Of a stretch of 64,000 nucleotides of DNA, positions 34,726 through 44,695 are shown piece after piece. Every line of letters begins with the position of its first letter. Positions within the stretch are counted from its first letter, which is position 1. The stretch lies in the NCBI GenBank assembly GCA_052400665.1, contig JBQTGK010000003.1, one strand, 5' to 3'. This DNA is from JBQTGK01 sp052400665. GTDB lineage: Bacteria > Bacteroidota > Bacteroidia > Bacteroidales > Marinifilaceae. Under the pieces are notes generated by a model that was given only the letters and a program-made list of their open reading frames with translations, made no database searches and was not told the DNA's origin. The translations under genes and the position numbers were made by a program.

Positions 34726-36642
34726 TCACTTATTATTCGAATTCACCCATTCTAAAATATCATTAAATCGATAGTTTTCTAAAAATGAAAAATAGTTGTC
34801 TTGTTTTAATTTTAAACGAGTAAAAATGGGAGTGTTAATGCCACATAAAAACTTGGCAATTAATCTATTTGTAGACTTGTCTGCTAATTTACCGGTTGCC
34901 TGCTGACACAATTCCTGATAATCGTATTTACTTAAGTCTTTTAAATGAATTGAATTTTCAATTTTAACACTTCCAGAATTACAAACTGAACAATGTCCAC
35001 ATTTTTCCCATTTTGGATATTCACCAAAATAATTAGCTAGTTTTTTACTGATACAGGTTTGAGATTCGAAAAGGGCGAGCATTTCACGAATTCGATTTAC
35101 TTCTACCTTCTCTTTTTGTTTAAAGCTATCATACAGTTCTTCGGCAACTTCATCAATATCAAAATTAGGATTCGATACAGCAAAAACATCAACCATTAGT
35201 TTTGCTTCTAAATTGATTAAATGTTGAGCATCGAAATATTCTAATGCCGAAACAATTCGATTTCGGTCTGTTGAATAATTTTCACTAATTGTATCGAAAT
35301 TTACAGTAATCCACTTTCTGGCTTTTTGCGAATGATCGAAAATAGCCTGAATAAATTTCTTTCGCTCTCCTTGGAACTTTTCTATGATACTTTTTTCATC
35401 ACTATTTAAGCTGAATCTGTAATCGGCAAAATAACTAAATAAAGGTTTAATAATTCCGCGCATCTCCATGTAAACCAGTAGTGTTTTAATGGGAAGAATA
35501 CGAATATTACTAAGCGAGGGTAGTGTATTTAATTTGATTTCCCAGTTGTTTTCAGCCTTTTTTATGAGCCTTAGAATCTCTTTTATGCCTGATAGGTCGG
35601 GAGTGTCTCCAAATATAAAATTCTCAAGCACATTAATATTATCATGATTTGCCAAAACAATGCAATCGGATTTTTTACCATCCCGGCCAGCTCTTCCGAT
35701 TTCCTGAGAATAGTTTTCGGTTGATTTTGGCAGATCGTAATGGATCACATATCGAATGTTACTTTTATCAATTCCCATTCCAAAAGCAATGGTGGCAACA
35801 ACACAATTAATTTTGCCATCCATAAACTGATTTTGAATTTCCTCGCGGCCTTCACTTTTTAATCCTGCATGGTATGCTTTCGCAGATATTCCTTTCGATG
35901 CTAAAATGGAGGAAACTATTTCTGCAGTTTTTTGTTGAGTTACATATACAATTCCACATTCATTTTTTCTGGTACTAAGCAGTGATATTAATTGTTCATT
36001 TTTTTGAGATTGATGAATGGGAATCACTTCCAAGTTTAAATTTGATCGATAAAAACCTGTAATGCTAATTTGTTCTTTAGGGATTGCAAATTTTTTCGAC
36101 ATATCCTCAATTACTTTTGGTGTTGCTGTTGCGGTAAGTAAAAGAACTTGTTTTGCTTTAAATTCATTTCTATAATCGGGAAGCTTAAGGTAATCGGGTC
36201 TGAAATTATGTCCCCATTCTGAAATACAATGTGCTTCATCAACCACCATAAGTGAGACAGGAATCTCTTTTAAGAATCTTCGAAAGCGTTCATTTTTAAA
36301 TCGTTCTACTGATATCATTAATATTTTATGACGCTTGGCGCGGATTCCATTCATAACCTCTTGCTCCTCTTCTTTCGAAAGAGAAGAATCAATACGAACT
36401 GCCGATATATTTTTGGATTGTAAAAAATCAATTTGATCTTTTATTAAAGCCAGTAAAGGAGAAACAACAAGTGTTAACTCGGGTAATCGCAATGCAGGTA
36501 ACTGATAGCACAGTGATTTTCCAGAACCCGTTGGAAAAATTGCAATGGCAGATTTGTCATCAAGTATATTCGAAATGACTTCTTCCTGCCCAGGTTTAAA
36601 TATAGAAAAGCCAAAATTATCTTTTAAAAGATTTTGTATCAT
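34726..36642 (-). CDS. recQ: RecQ family ATP-dependent DNA helicase
   Basis: A 638-residue 3'-5' DNA helicase used in recombination and fork repair. Motifs: Walker A AIFPTGSGKSLCYQLPA (about 35-50), DEAH in VVDEAHCISEWGHNFRPDY, TATATPKV, the aromatic loop region, IAFGMGIDKSNIRYVIHYDLP, EIGRAGRDGKKSDCI, and the RecQ zinc-binding Cys in KWEKCGHCSVCNSG. The HRDC domain at the C-terminus is not evident, and the protein is shorter than the usual Bacteroidota RecQ (about 700-730 aa), so it may be a second RecQ paralogue. It is not in an obvious operon. Confidence 0.9.
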   Translation of the reverse strand: MIQNLLKDNFGFSIFKPGQEEVISNILDDKSAIAIFPTGSGKSLCYQLPALRLPELTLVVSPLLALIKDQIDFLQSKNISAVRIDSSLSKEEEQEVMNGIRAKRHKILMISVERFKNERFRRFLKEIPVSLMVVDEAHCISEWGHNFRPDYLKLPDYRNEFKAKQVLLLTATATPKVIEDMSKKFAIPKEQISITGFYRSNLNLEVIPIHQSQKNEQLISLLSTRKNECGIVYVTQQKTAEIVSSILASKGISAKAYHAGLKSEGREEIQNQFMDGKINCVVATIAFGMGIDKSNIRYVIHYDLPKSTENYSQEIGRAGRDGKKSDCIVLANHDNINVLENFIFGDTPDLSGIKEILRLIKKAENNWEIKLNTLPSLSNIRILPIKTLLVYMEMRGIIKPLFSYFADYRFSLNSDEKSIIEKFQGERKKFIQAIFDHSQKARKWITVNFDTISENYSTDRNRIVSALEYFDAQHLINLEAKLMVDVFAVSNPNFDIDEVAEELYDSFKQKEKVEVNRIREMLALFESQTCISKKLANYFGEYPKWEKCGHCSVCNSGSVKIENSIHLKDLSKYDYQELCQQATGKLADKSTNRLIAKFLCGINTPIFTRLKLKQDNYFSFLENYRFNDILEWVNSNNK

Positions 36643-36855
36643 GATTTTATATTGATGTGGAATGGTACATAATATACTTGCACTCTTGTTGTAAATTCTG
36701 AATATCGAAATTAATCAATTAATTGCAGATATATGTGTAAATACTAAAACTAATGGGGTAAATGCAGAGTGTTAAAAAAGTCTAAAGAATTAAATTTTCT
36801 TTGATCTGTGTATAGTATTTTGTTCTTTTGTATCGCAGGCGATATAAATTAAATT

Positions 36856-37305
36856 ATGGAAAAATCAGACTCAAAAGAAATTCATTTATTGAAATTAGAC
36901 AATCAATTGTGTTTTTCGATTTATGCTGCATCCCGCTTAATGATTAGGATGTATCAACCTTATTTGGATGAATTGGGGGTAACTTATCCTCAGTACTTAG
37001 TTTTGCTTATTTTATGGGAGAAAGAAGGAATTGGAGTTAACGAGATTGCTTGTAGATTATATTTAAATACCAATACAGTTACGCCTTTGCTAAAAAGAAT
37101 GGAACAGCTTGAAATTATCGAACGAAATAAATGTTGTAGCGATGAGCGAAAAGTTTTAATTTACCTAACTAAGAAGGGAAAAGAACTTGAGAAAACAGCT
37201 CAAAAAATTCCATCTTGTTTAGTTGCTAAGAATCAGTTTGAACATGAAAAAACAATGTCTTTAAAGAGTGAATTAGATGCTCTAATTAAAAAAATGATAA
37301 AATAG
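36856..37305 (+). CDS. MarR family regulator, OhrR-like redox sensor
   Basis: A 149-residue winged-helix repressor. The N-terminus LKLDNQLCFSIYAASRLMIRMYQPYL matches OhrR, in which the Cys of LCFxxYAASR senses organic hydroperoxides. The HTH is in GVNEIACRLYLNTNTVTPLLKRMEQLEIIERNKCCSDERKVLIYLT. An adjacent Cys-Cys pair in the wing (NKCCSDERK) is an extra. No ohr peroxidase gene is next to it; instead the MATE exporter and gshF follow in the same direction, so it probably controls them. Confidence 0.85.
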   Translation: MEKSDSKEIHLLKLDNQLCFSIYAASRLMIRMYQPYLDELGVTYPQYLVLLILWEKEGIGVNEIACRLYLNTNTVTPLLKRMEQLEIIERNKCCSDERKVLIYLTKKGKELEKTAQKIPSCLVAKNQFEHEKTMSLKSELDALIKKMIK

Positions 37306-37380
37306 TTTATCCATACTTTTGAACTATTATATTTAATATAAATAAGCATATTAGTATGCAATTTTCCTGAAGTTTCAAAA

Positions 37381-38733
37381 ATGTTGAAATATATTACCAA
37401 ATTTTTAAAAAAAGAGCAAAGCTATTCGGCAGTTGGTCGTAAGTTATTGAAACTGGCTTTTCCAATAATTGGTTCGTATTTATTGCACATGACCTATAAT
37501 CTTACCGATATGATTTGGGTAGGATATTTAGGTAGTGGTGCGGTTGCGGCGGTTGGTTCTGCAGGTTTCTTTTTGCATTTAGGTTGGGCAATGGCATCTA
37601 TAGTTACTGTTGGAGCCAATGTAAAAATAGCTCATTCGGTTGGAGCTGAAAATATGGATGATGCGGCTCGATATTCTACCTCAGGATTGTGGGGAATTGG
37701 GAGTATTGCGATCCTTTTTACTTCCATATTTTTAACACTTCCAGAGCATTTTATAGGTTTTTTTCAAATGAAGGATGCTGCTGTTAACCAAATGGCGACT
37801 TCCTATTTGGTAATTAGTGCATTTGGTATTGTAATTAGTTTTGTAAATCTACTTTTAATAAGCATTTTTAATGCGCATGGAAAAACGAAAATTTCATTTA
37901 AAGCCAGTGTAATTGGAACATTGGTAAATATAGTACTCGATCCACTTTTAATTCTTGTTTTAGATTATGGAGTTGAGGGAGCAGCCGTAGCTTCTATTGT
38001 AGGGAGAACATGTAGTTTGGTATTTTTCTTCTTTACCATGAAGAAGTTTGAGAACATTCGTTTTAGAGGTTTATTGCCGAAATCAAGTAAATTAAAAACA
38101 TTATTTGCCGTTGGTACTCCTGCTGCAATTCAAAGAATTTCTTTTTCTATCATATATATTTTTCTGGCAAGAATTATTGCAGATTGGGGGCCCAATGCTA
38201 TTGCGGTACAAAAAATCGGAGTCCAAATAGAATCGATAACCTTTATGATTGTTGGAGGTTTAATGCAAGCGGTAACAATTATGGTGGGCCATAGTTATGG
38301 TGCTAAAAATTTAACCGAGGTTCCAAATATATATCGTGCAGGATGGCGAATTGCTTTTGTTGTTGCTTTAGTCACTACTTTAATTTTTCTATTAATTCCT
38401 CAAACCCTATTTTCAATATTTGTTCCTGAACAGGAAAGTATACTTATGGGAAAAGATTATTTAATGATTTTGGCGGCATCACAATTATTTATGTGTCTGG
38501 AAATGATTTCGGCTGGAGTATTTAATGGTTTAGGAAAAACAAAAATACCTGCTACTGTGAGCGTTATTTTCACTTCGCTCCGTCTGCCTGGAGCTTATTT
38601 TCTAGGATTTTATACATTTTTAAGTTTGAATGGTGTTTGGTGGAGTATCACCGGAAGTAGTATATTAAAAGGACTTGTCCTTTACTTTTTATTAAGAGCT
38701 TATTTTAAGAACAATACATTTGGTAAATTCTAA
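37381..38733 (+). CDS. MATE family efflux transporter
   Basis: A 450-residue, 12-helix MATE antiporter exporting drugs or metabolites at the expense of Na+ or H+. The repeat signature YLLHMTYNLTDMIWVGYLGSGAVAAVG is in the first half and GGLMQAVTIMVGHSYGAKNLTEV in the second. It starts 75 bp after the OhrR-like gene and ends 5 bp before gshF, so the three are likely co-transcribed. Substrate unknown; glutathione conjugates are a guess from context. Confidence 0.92.
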   Translation: MLKYITKFLKKEQSYSAVGRKLLKLAFPIIGSYLLHMTYNLTDMIWVGYLGSGAVAAVGSAGFFLHLGWAMASIVTVGANVKIAHSVGAENMDDAARYSTSGLWGIGSIAILFTSIFLTLPEHFIGFFQMKDAAVNQMATSYLVISAFGIVISFVNLLLISIFNAHGKTKISFKASVIGTLVNIVLDPLLILVLDYGVEGAAVASIVGRTCSLVFFFFTMKKFENIRFRGLLPKSSKLKTLFAVGTPAAIQRISFSIIYIFLARIIADWGPNAIAVQKIGVQIESITFMIVGGLMQAVTIMVGHSYGAKNLTEVPNIYRAGWRIAFVVALVTTLIFLLIPQTLFSIFVPEQESILMGKDYLMILAASQLFMCLEMISAGVFNGLGKTKIPATVSVIFTSLRLPGAYFLGFYTFLSLNGVWWSITGSSILKGLVLYFLLRAYFKNNTFGKF

Positions 38734-38738
38734 TTGAT

Positions 38739-41051
38739 ATGAATCATTTGATTAATAATATAAACGAAGCGCTAAAGTGTGGTGGAATTCGAAAGAGTCT
38801 GATTGATGGACAATTTGGGATCGAAAAAGAAAATGTAAGAGTTGATTACAAAGGGGGAATGGCTCGCACTCCACACCCAGGAATTTTAGGAGATAAATTT
38901 CATCATCCTTTTATTACTACTGATTTTTCTGAAAGTCAGGTAGAGATGATAACTCCACCACTGAGAAGTGTTGCTGAAGTACACGGCTTTTTAGAGACTT
39001 TACAGGATGTTATTTCTGAGAATTTAATTGATGAATTATTATGGCCACAAAGTGCTCCGCCCTTACTGCCTCACGAGGAAGAAATTCCCATTGCAAAGTT
39101 TGGCGAGAAGGGAATCCATAAAGAAAAATATAGAGAAGAATTAGCCAATAGATATGGAAAGGAAAGGCAAATGCTTTCGGGTATTCATTTTAATTTTTCG
39201 TTGACCTCGCGGTTAGAGCGTAAATTAAAACATGCTATAAAATGGAATGGTGATTCTGAAAAATTCAGAGAAACACTTTATCTAAAAATGGTGCGTAATT
39301 TTATGCGATATCGTTGGATGTTAATTTGGCTGTTTGGCGAAAGTCCGGTTGCAGATCCTTCCTTAAAAATGAAATCTTTAAAAACAGGAATTAAAACTTC
39401 ATTGGGTTGTGGTAATGCAATATCCATACGAAATAGTTCCGGAGGATATCGTAATAAGGAAGAATACTATGTTGATTTTAATAGCTTAGATAGTTATTTC
39501 TCGTCGCTTACCAGTCTAATTACAGCTGGAGATATTCTTTCTGGCGAGGAGTTATATTTACCAATACGACTAAAGTTTATACCTGAGACAAAGCAAATTT
39601 CACATTTAGAAGTTCGTATTCTCGATTTAGATCCATTTGAAAAATCAGGAATATCTAAAAATAGATTATATTTTACTCACCTTTTTTTACTGTATTGCTT
39701 GTTTAAAGAGGAAAAAAATTCTTATCAGGATGAAGATCAAAAAATAGCCGCTAAAAATCAGGATTTAGTTTCCTGTTTTGGGCTTAGTCCTGATTTATTC
39801 TTGATAAATAAAAATGGAAAATCGGTGAACTATAAAGGGATGCTGGATGATTTGTATTTTGATATTAAAAGGTTTATTTCAGATTCAAGTTTGAATAATA
39901 ATGAGCTTTATTTAACTGCTTTTAAGGAGGTTGGGGATTTAATTAATTATCCGGATAAAAGAAAATCGTTCAGACTTAAAGAAAGAGTAATTGAAGAAGG
40001 TTTTATTAATTTTCATTTGAACAAAGCAAAGCAATATAGGGAAGAAAGTGAGATGAGTAGTTTTCGTTTTCATGGATTTGAAGATTTAGAATTATCGTCG
40101 CAGTTACTTATGAAATCGGCTTTAAGACGAGGAGTAGAGTTTAACATATTAGATCGAAGTGAGAATTTTATTAGTTTAAAACAGGGTGATAAAATTGAAT
40201 ATGTAATGCAGGCAACCCGCACATCATTAGATAACTATTCCAGTGTGTTAATGATGGAAAATAAGTTGGTTACAAAAAAAATATTGGGAGCTAACCAGGT
40301 TCGTGTTCCTTGCGGATTGGATTATCAGAATGTAGAGCAAGCTCGTTCCGATTTTGACTTGTTTGAAGGAAAGCCAATTGTGGTAAAACCAAAATCGACT
40401 AATTTTGGCTTGGGAATAACAATTTTGAAAGAGAATAAAAATCCGGAAATATATCGAAGAGCAGTTGATATTGCTTTTGAGCACGATGCAAGTATTTTGA
40501 TTGAAGAGTTTATCTCGGGGCGTGAATTTCGATTTTTTGTTATTAACGATAAAGTTGATGGTATTTTACATCGTGTGCCAGCTAATGTAAAAGGAGATGG
40601 AGAAAGTACGATTCGCGAATTGGTTGAAATTAAAAATCAGGATCCATTGCGTGGGAGAGGTTACAGAACACCGTTAGAGAAAATTAGACTGGAAGAAGCC
40701 GAAGAGATGTTTTTAAAGGAACAGGGGCTTAATTTTGAGAGTATTTTAGAGAAAGATCAGCTTGTGTATTTGCGTGAGAATTCAAATATCAGTACAGGTG
40801 GAGATAGCATTGATTTTACAGATGATATTCATCAGTCGTATAAGGATATAGCAATAAAATCCGCGCAAGCTTTAAATGTTAAAATTACAGGATTAGACAT
40901 GATGATAGAAGATGTGAAAAAGCCTGCTACCATGGACAATTACGCAATTATCGAAATGAATTTTAATCCGGCAATTCATATTCATTGCTATCCATACATT
41001 GGTGAAAATAGAAAGTTGAATGACAAAATTCTTGATGCATTAGGATTTTAG
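38739..41051 (+). CDS. gshF: Bifunctional glutamate-cysteine ligase/glutathione synthetase
   Basis: A 770-residue fusion that makes glutathione from glutamate, cysteine and glycine in one protein. Residues 1 to about 450 are the GshA part (FGIEKENVRVDYKGGMARTPHP, ITTDFSESQVEMITPP, MLSGIHFNFS, LEVRILDLDPFEKSGI); the C-terminal half is an ATP-grasp domain (GKPIVVKPKSTNFGLGITIL, EEFISGREFRFFVINDKVDGILHRVPANVKGDG, AIIEMNFNPAIHIHCYP). Length matches GshF of Streptococcus and others (about 750). It starts 5 bp after the MATE gene. The GSH-specific ATP-grasp half is related to D-Ala-D-Ala ligase-like GshF modules. Confidence 0.94.
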   Translation: MNHLINNINEALKCGGIRKSLIDGQFGIEKENVRVDYKGGMARTPHPGILGDKFHHPFITTDFSESQVEMITPPLRSVAEVHGFLETLQDVISENLIDELLWPQSAPPLLPHEEEIPIAKFGEKGIHKEKYREELANRYGKERQMLSGIHFNFSLTSRLERKLKHAIKWNGDSEKFRETLYLKMVRNFMRYRWMLIWLFGESPVADPSLKMKSLKTGIKTSLGCGNAISIRNSSGGYRNKEEYYVDFNSLDSYFSSLTSLITAGDILSGEELYLPIRLKFIPETKQISHLEVRILDLDPFEKSGISKNRLYFTHLFLLYCLFKEEKNSYQDEDQKIAAKNQDLVSCFGLSPDLFLINKNGKSVNYKGMLDDLYFDIKRFISDSSLNNNELYLTAFKEVGDLINYPDKRKSFRLKERVIEEGFINFHLNKAKQYREESEMSSFRFHGFEDLELSSQLLMKSALRRGVEFNILDRSENFISLKQGDKIEYVMQATRTSLDNYSSVLMMENKLVTKKILGANQVRVPCGLDYQNVEQARSDFDLFEGKPIVVKPKSTNFGLGITILKENKNPEIYRRAVDIAFEHDASILIEEFISGREFRFFVINDKVDGILHRVPANVKGDGESTIRELVEIKNQDPLRGRGYRTPLEKIRLEEAEEMFLKEQGLNFESILEKDQLVYLRENSNISTGGDSIDFTDDIHQSYKDIAIKSAQALNVKITGLDMMIEDVKKPATMDNYAIIEMNFNPAIHIHCYPYIGENRKLNDKILDALGF

Positions 41052-41221
41052 ATCAATACAAAGGCAGCCCAAAAAAAGTACATATAAAGAATAGAAATAA
41101 GAATTTTTTCTGGATTTGCTGATGAAACAAATTTCATAAAATAGATATGATATAGAATGATATGTTACAGGGCAATGTTTTAGAATAGTATTTTCTGTAA
41201 AGCGTAAATGTCATTTTGTTT

Positions 41222-41229
41222 TATCTTTG
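41222..41229 (+). promoter_or_regulatory. -7 box of the fumarase gene
   Basis: TATCTTTG matches TAnnTTTG about 80 bp upstream of the ATG at 41309. Confidence 0.45.
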
Positions 41230-41308
41230 TGTGTACAGATTTTGAGCAAGAGGATTATTTCTTGTTTTTAATTTAATATTGTAATAAACAAAATTTAAAT
41301 ATTTTATC

Positions 41309-42913
41309 ATGTCTGAATTTAAATATCAGAAGCCTTTTCCGATTACAAAGGATACCACAGAATATCGTTTGCTAACGAAAGACTATGTTTCAACTATTGA
41401 AGTTGATGGAAGAAAAATTTTGAAAGTAGATCCTAAGGGATTGGAAATGTTATCGAAAGAAGCATTTTCTGATGTTTCATTTTTCTTGCGTCCTGCTCAT
41501 TTATCAAAATTGCAGAATATCTTAAAAGATGATGAAGCTTCTGATAATGATCGTTTTGTTGCACATACAATGTTAATGAATCAGGTAGTTGCTGCAGATG
41601 GACAATTGCCTACTTGTCAGGATACTGGTACTGCTATTGTAGTTGCAAAAAAAGGAGAAGATGTTTACACTGGAGCAAACGATGCTGAGCATCTTTCCAA
41701 AGGTGTTTTCGATACTTATAAAGAAAGAAACTTAAGATTTTCTCAGGTGGTTCCATTTACCATGTTCGAAGAGAAAAATACTGGCAATAATCTTCCAGCT
41801 CAAATCGATATTTATGCTAATCAGGGTAATGCTTACGAATTTTTATTCGTAACTAAAGGTGGTGGATCTGCTAATAAAACATTTCTATATCAGGAAACAA
41901 AAGCTCTTTTAACCGAAGCAAATTTAACCAAGTTTGTCGAAACTAAAATTAAAGATCTGGGAACTTCTGCTTGTCCTCCTTATCATTTAGCTTTGGTGAT
42001 TGGTGGAACTTCTGCCGAAGCAAACTTAGCAACTGTTAAAAAAGCTTCAGCCGGATATTACGATCATTTGCCAACCGAAGGAAATGAAGGTGGTCAGGCT
42101 TTTCGCGATTTAGAATGGGAGAAAAAAGTGCAGGAAATTTGCCAGAAGAGTGAAATAGGTGCTCAGTTTGGTGGTAAATATTTTGTTCATGATGTAAGAG
42201 TTGTTCGTATGCCTCGTCATGCTGCTTCTTGTCCTGTAGGATTAGGCGTTAGCTGTAGTGCCGATCGTAATATCAAAGCAAAAATTAACGAAGATGGAAT
42301 TTTCTTAGAGCAATTAGAGAAAAATCCTGTTAAGTATTTGCCGGAAGAAGCTCCAGCAATGAAAGCAGCAGTTGATATTAACCTTGATCAGCCAATGGAA
42401 GATATCTTGAAAGAATTGACTAAATATCCAATTAAAACTCGTTTGAATTTATCTGGAACATTAATTGTTGCTCGTGATATGGCACATGCCAGAATCCAGA
42501 AAATGTTGGATGAAGGAAAAGAAATGCCTGAGTATTTCAAAAATCATCCAGTATATTATGCAGGACCTGCTAAAACTCCGGAAGGAATGCCTTCGGGAAG
42601 TTTTGGACCTACAACTGCCGGACGTATGGATCCTTATGTAGGTCCATTTCAGAAAGTTGGTGGTTCAATGGTTATGGTTGCTAAAGGGAACCGTTATCAA
42701 TCGGTTACCGATGCATGTAAAGAAAATGGTGGATTCTATCTTGGATCGATCGGAGGACCAGCAGCAGTATTGGCTAAAAACAGTATTAAGTCGATTGAGG
42801 TAATTGACTTCCCAGAGTTGGGAATGGAGGCAGTTCGTAAGATTCGCGTAGAAAATTTCCCTGCTTTTATTATTGTTGATGATAAAGGAAACGACTTTTT
42901 TGCAGATATGTAA
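41309..42913 (+). CDS. Fumarate hydratase class I (iron-sulfur)
   Basis: A 534-residue [4Fe-4S] fumarase interconverting fumarate and malate. Fe-S ligand Cys are in GQLPTCQDTGTA (about 110), LGTSACPPYHLALVIGGTSAE (about 225) and RHAASCPVGLGVSCSADRN (about 315). N-terminal alpha and C-terminal beta domains are fused, as in FumA/FumB. SGSFGPTTAGRMDPYV in the beta domain is the family signature. Oxygen-sensitive fumarases fit an anaerobic or microaerobic lifestyle. A terminator follows. Confidence 0.93.
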   Translation: MSEFKYQKPFPITKDTTEYRLLTKDYVSTIEVDGRKILKVDPKGLEMLSKEAFSDVSFFLRPAHLSKLQNILKDDEASDNDRFVAHTMLMNQVVAADGQLPTCQDTGTAIVVAKKGEDVYTGANDAEHLSKGVFDTYKERNLRFSQVVPFTMFEEKNTGNNLPAQIDIYANQGNAYEFLFVTKGGGSANKTFLYQETKALLTEANLTKFVETKIKDLGTSACPPYHLALVIGGTSAEANLATVKKASAGYYDHLPTEGNEGGQAFRDLEWEKKVQEICQKSEIGAQFGGKYFVHDVRVVRMPRHAASCPVGLGVSCSADRNIKAKINEDGIFLEQLEKNPVKYLPEEAPAMKAAVDINLDQPMEDILKELTKYPIKTRLNLSGTLIVARDMAHARIQKMLDEGKEMPEYFKNHPVYYAGPAKTPEGMPSGSFGPTTAGRMDPYVGPFQKVGGSMVMVAKGNRYQSVTDACKENGGFYLGSIGGPAAVLAKNSIKSIEVIDFPELGMEAVRKIRVENFPAFIIVDDKGNDFFADM

Positions 42914-42935
42914 AAGATGAAATTTTGAATAGTAA

Positions 42936-42968
42936 GAAAGGGTTGTGTTTTGTAATACAACCCTTTTA
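42936..42968 (+). terminator. Terminator of the fumarase gene
   Basis: Stem AAAGGGTTGT/ACAACCCTTT, 10-nt loop, then TTATTTTATT on the plus strand; also between the convergent arfB. Confidence 0.75.
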
Positions 42969-42970
42969 TT

Positions 42971-43390
42971 TTATTGTAGATCAGGTTTTTTTCTATCCTG
43001 TTTTTTTTTTGCCTGTATTTGTTTGTCGGCTATTCGTTTTTCTTTAGAAGCTCGAGTCGGACGGGTTTTTTTACGCGGTTTTACAGGTTTTAAGGCAAGC
43101 TCTATCCATTGATACAATTTTTCTATGGCAATTTCTTTATTTGATAATTGCGATCGTTCATTTTGTGCACTAACGATAAGTACTCCATCACTATTAATAT
43201 GATGATAAAGTTTTCTAAAAAGAGTTTCCTTTTCTTCTTGTGTTAATAGTTTAGAATCGAATATCGAAAAGCGCAATTCTACTTTTGAATTTACTTTATT
43301 CACATTTTGTCCGCCAGGACCGCTACTGCGTGATGTAATGAATTTAAATTCATTACTCAGATCTTTTGAAAACCGGAAAACTTCTTTCAT
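42971..43390 (-). CDS. arfB: Alternative ribosome-rescue peptidyl-tRNA hydrolase
   Basis: A 139-residue release-factor-like protein: GGQ in SSRSSGPGGQNVNKVNSKVEL (about residue 25) is the catalytic tripeptide, followed by the helix KETLFRKLYHHI and the strongly basic C-terminal tail (RKKTRPTRASKEKRIADKQ) that enters the empty mRNA channel. It lacks the codon-recognition domain of RF1/2. The start at 43390 (MKEVFRFSKDL) is preferred over the upstream frame to 43438, which adds 16 residues (MYYMVCFNFWHYIYN...) not seen in the family. Confidence 0.92.
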   Translation of the reverse strand: MKEVFRFSKDLSNEFKFITSRSSGPGGQNVNKVNSKVELRFSIFDSKLLTQEEKETLFRKLYHHINSDGVLIVSAQNERSQLSNKEIAIEKLYQWIELALKPVKPRKKTRPTRASKEKRIADKQIQAKKKQDRKKPDLQ

Positions 43391-43437
43391 AGTATTGTAA
43401 ATATAATGCCAAAAATTGAAACAGACCATATAATACA

Positions 43438-43471
43438 AAAAATGCTGCCTTTGAGGGCAGCATTTTAAAGT
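43438..43471 (-). terminator. Terminator of trpB
   Basis: Stem AAAATGCTGCC/GGCAGCATTTT, 6-nt loop, T-run on the minus strand, immediately after trpB. The plus strand also carries a short T-run. Confidence 0.8.
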
Positions 43472-43486
43472 TTATAAATCTTAATA

Positions 43487-44695
43487 TTATTTAACTTCTG
43501 GTAATCCGTACTCTTCTACAATAAAATCGATATCCTTATCACCTCTACCACTTAAATTTACTAAAATTGATTTTGTGGGATTTGCCTGAGCAAGTTTAAT
43601 TGCATAAGCTACCGCATGCGAGCTTTCGAGTGCAGGAATAATTCCCTCTAAACGACTCAATTCGTAAAATGCATCAATACAATCTTTATCATTAATAGAA
43701 GTGTATTCAACTTTATTCCAATCTTTTAGCATGGAATGTTCTGGTCCGACTCCAGGATAATCCAATCCGCTGGCAACAGAATAAACAGGATCTGGTTCGC
43801 CTTTATCGTTTTGTAAAAGGTAACATTTGTATCCATGAATAATACCTGGTTTTCCAAAGGTTAATGTTGCAGCATGATCTCCTTTTTTGAAAGATCTACC
43901 GGCAGGTTCAACTCCATGCAGTTTACATTCTTTATCCTCTAAAAAAGCAGAGAAAATTCCAAGTGCATTACTGCCACCACCTACACAAGCAACAATATTA
44001 TCAGGCAGTTCGCCAGTCATTTCTAAAAATTGTTCTTTTGCTTCTATACCAACAACTCTTTGAAATTCACGAACCATCATAGGAAAAGGGTGAGGACCTA
44101 CAACCGAACCAATACAATATATAGTGTTTACCGGATCTTTTAAATATGCTTCGAAAGCCGAATCTACTGCTTCTTTTAGGGTTTTTAAACCATGTGTAAC
44201 AGGAACAACTTTAGCGCCTAATATTTCCATACGAACCACATTGGGACGTTCTTTGGCCATATCTACTTCGCCCATGTGAATTTCACATTCTAATCCAAAA
44301 TAAGCAGCTGCAGTAGCCAGAGCAACTCCATGTTGTCCCGCTCCGGTTTCGGCAATTAATTTCTTTTTACCCATGTACTTGGCTAGTAATGCTTCACCCA
44401 TACAATGGTTTAATTTATGCGCTCCAGAGTGATTTAAATCTTCACGTTTTAAATAAATACGACCACCATATTTATTCGATAACCTATTGCAATAATATAC
44501 AGGAGTAGGTCTTCCCTGAAAGTGTTTGCGAATACTTCTTAATTCGGAAATAAATTTGTGAGACTTACTTATAGAATAATAAGCGTCATTAATTTTGTTC
44601 ATTTCCTTTGTTAATTCTTCAGGAATATAGCTTCCACCATATTCGCCAAACTTTCCTTCTTTGTCTGGGTGACTTTTAAAATAGTTAGATGACAT
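43487..44695 (-). CDS. trpB: Tryptophan synthase beta chain, orphan copy
   Basis: A 402-residue PLP enzyme that makes tryptophan from indole and serine. Lysine of the Schiff base is in LKREDLNHSGAHKLNHCMGEALLA, the catalytic Glu in AETGAGQHGVALATA, and the PLP-phosphate loop in CVGGGSNALGIF; the C-terminal SGRGDKD matches TrpB. It departs from the usual TrpB1 at HMGEVDMAKERPNVVRM (most TrpB have YMGxxDxxRQxxNVxRM) and NHCMGEALLA. No trpA or other trp genes are nearby, so it may be a stand-alone paralogue with a broader substrate range. It is not the longer TrpB2 type. Confidence 0.88.
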   Translation of the reverse strand: MSSNYFKSHPDKEGKFGEYGGSYIPEELTKEMNKINDAYYSISKSHKFISELRSIRKHFQGRPTPVYYCNRLSNKYGGRIYLKREDLNHSGAHKLNHCMGEALLAKYMGKKKLIAETGAGQHGVALATAAAYFGLECEIHMGEVDMAKERPNVVRMEILGAKVVPVTHGLKTLKEAVDSAFEAYLKDPVNTIYCIGSVVGPHPFPMMVREFQRVVGIEAKEQFLEMTGELPDNIVACVGGGSNALGIFSAFLEDKECKLHGVEPAGRSFKKGDHAATLTFGKPGIIHGYKCYLLQNDKGEPDPVYSVASGLDYPGVGPEHSMLKDWNKVEYTSINDKDCIDAFYELSRLEGIIPALESSHAVAYAIKLAQANPTKSILVNLSGRGDKDIDFIVEEYGLPEVK

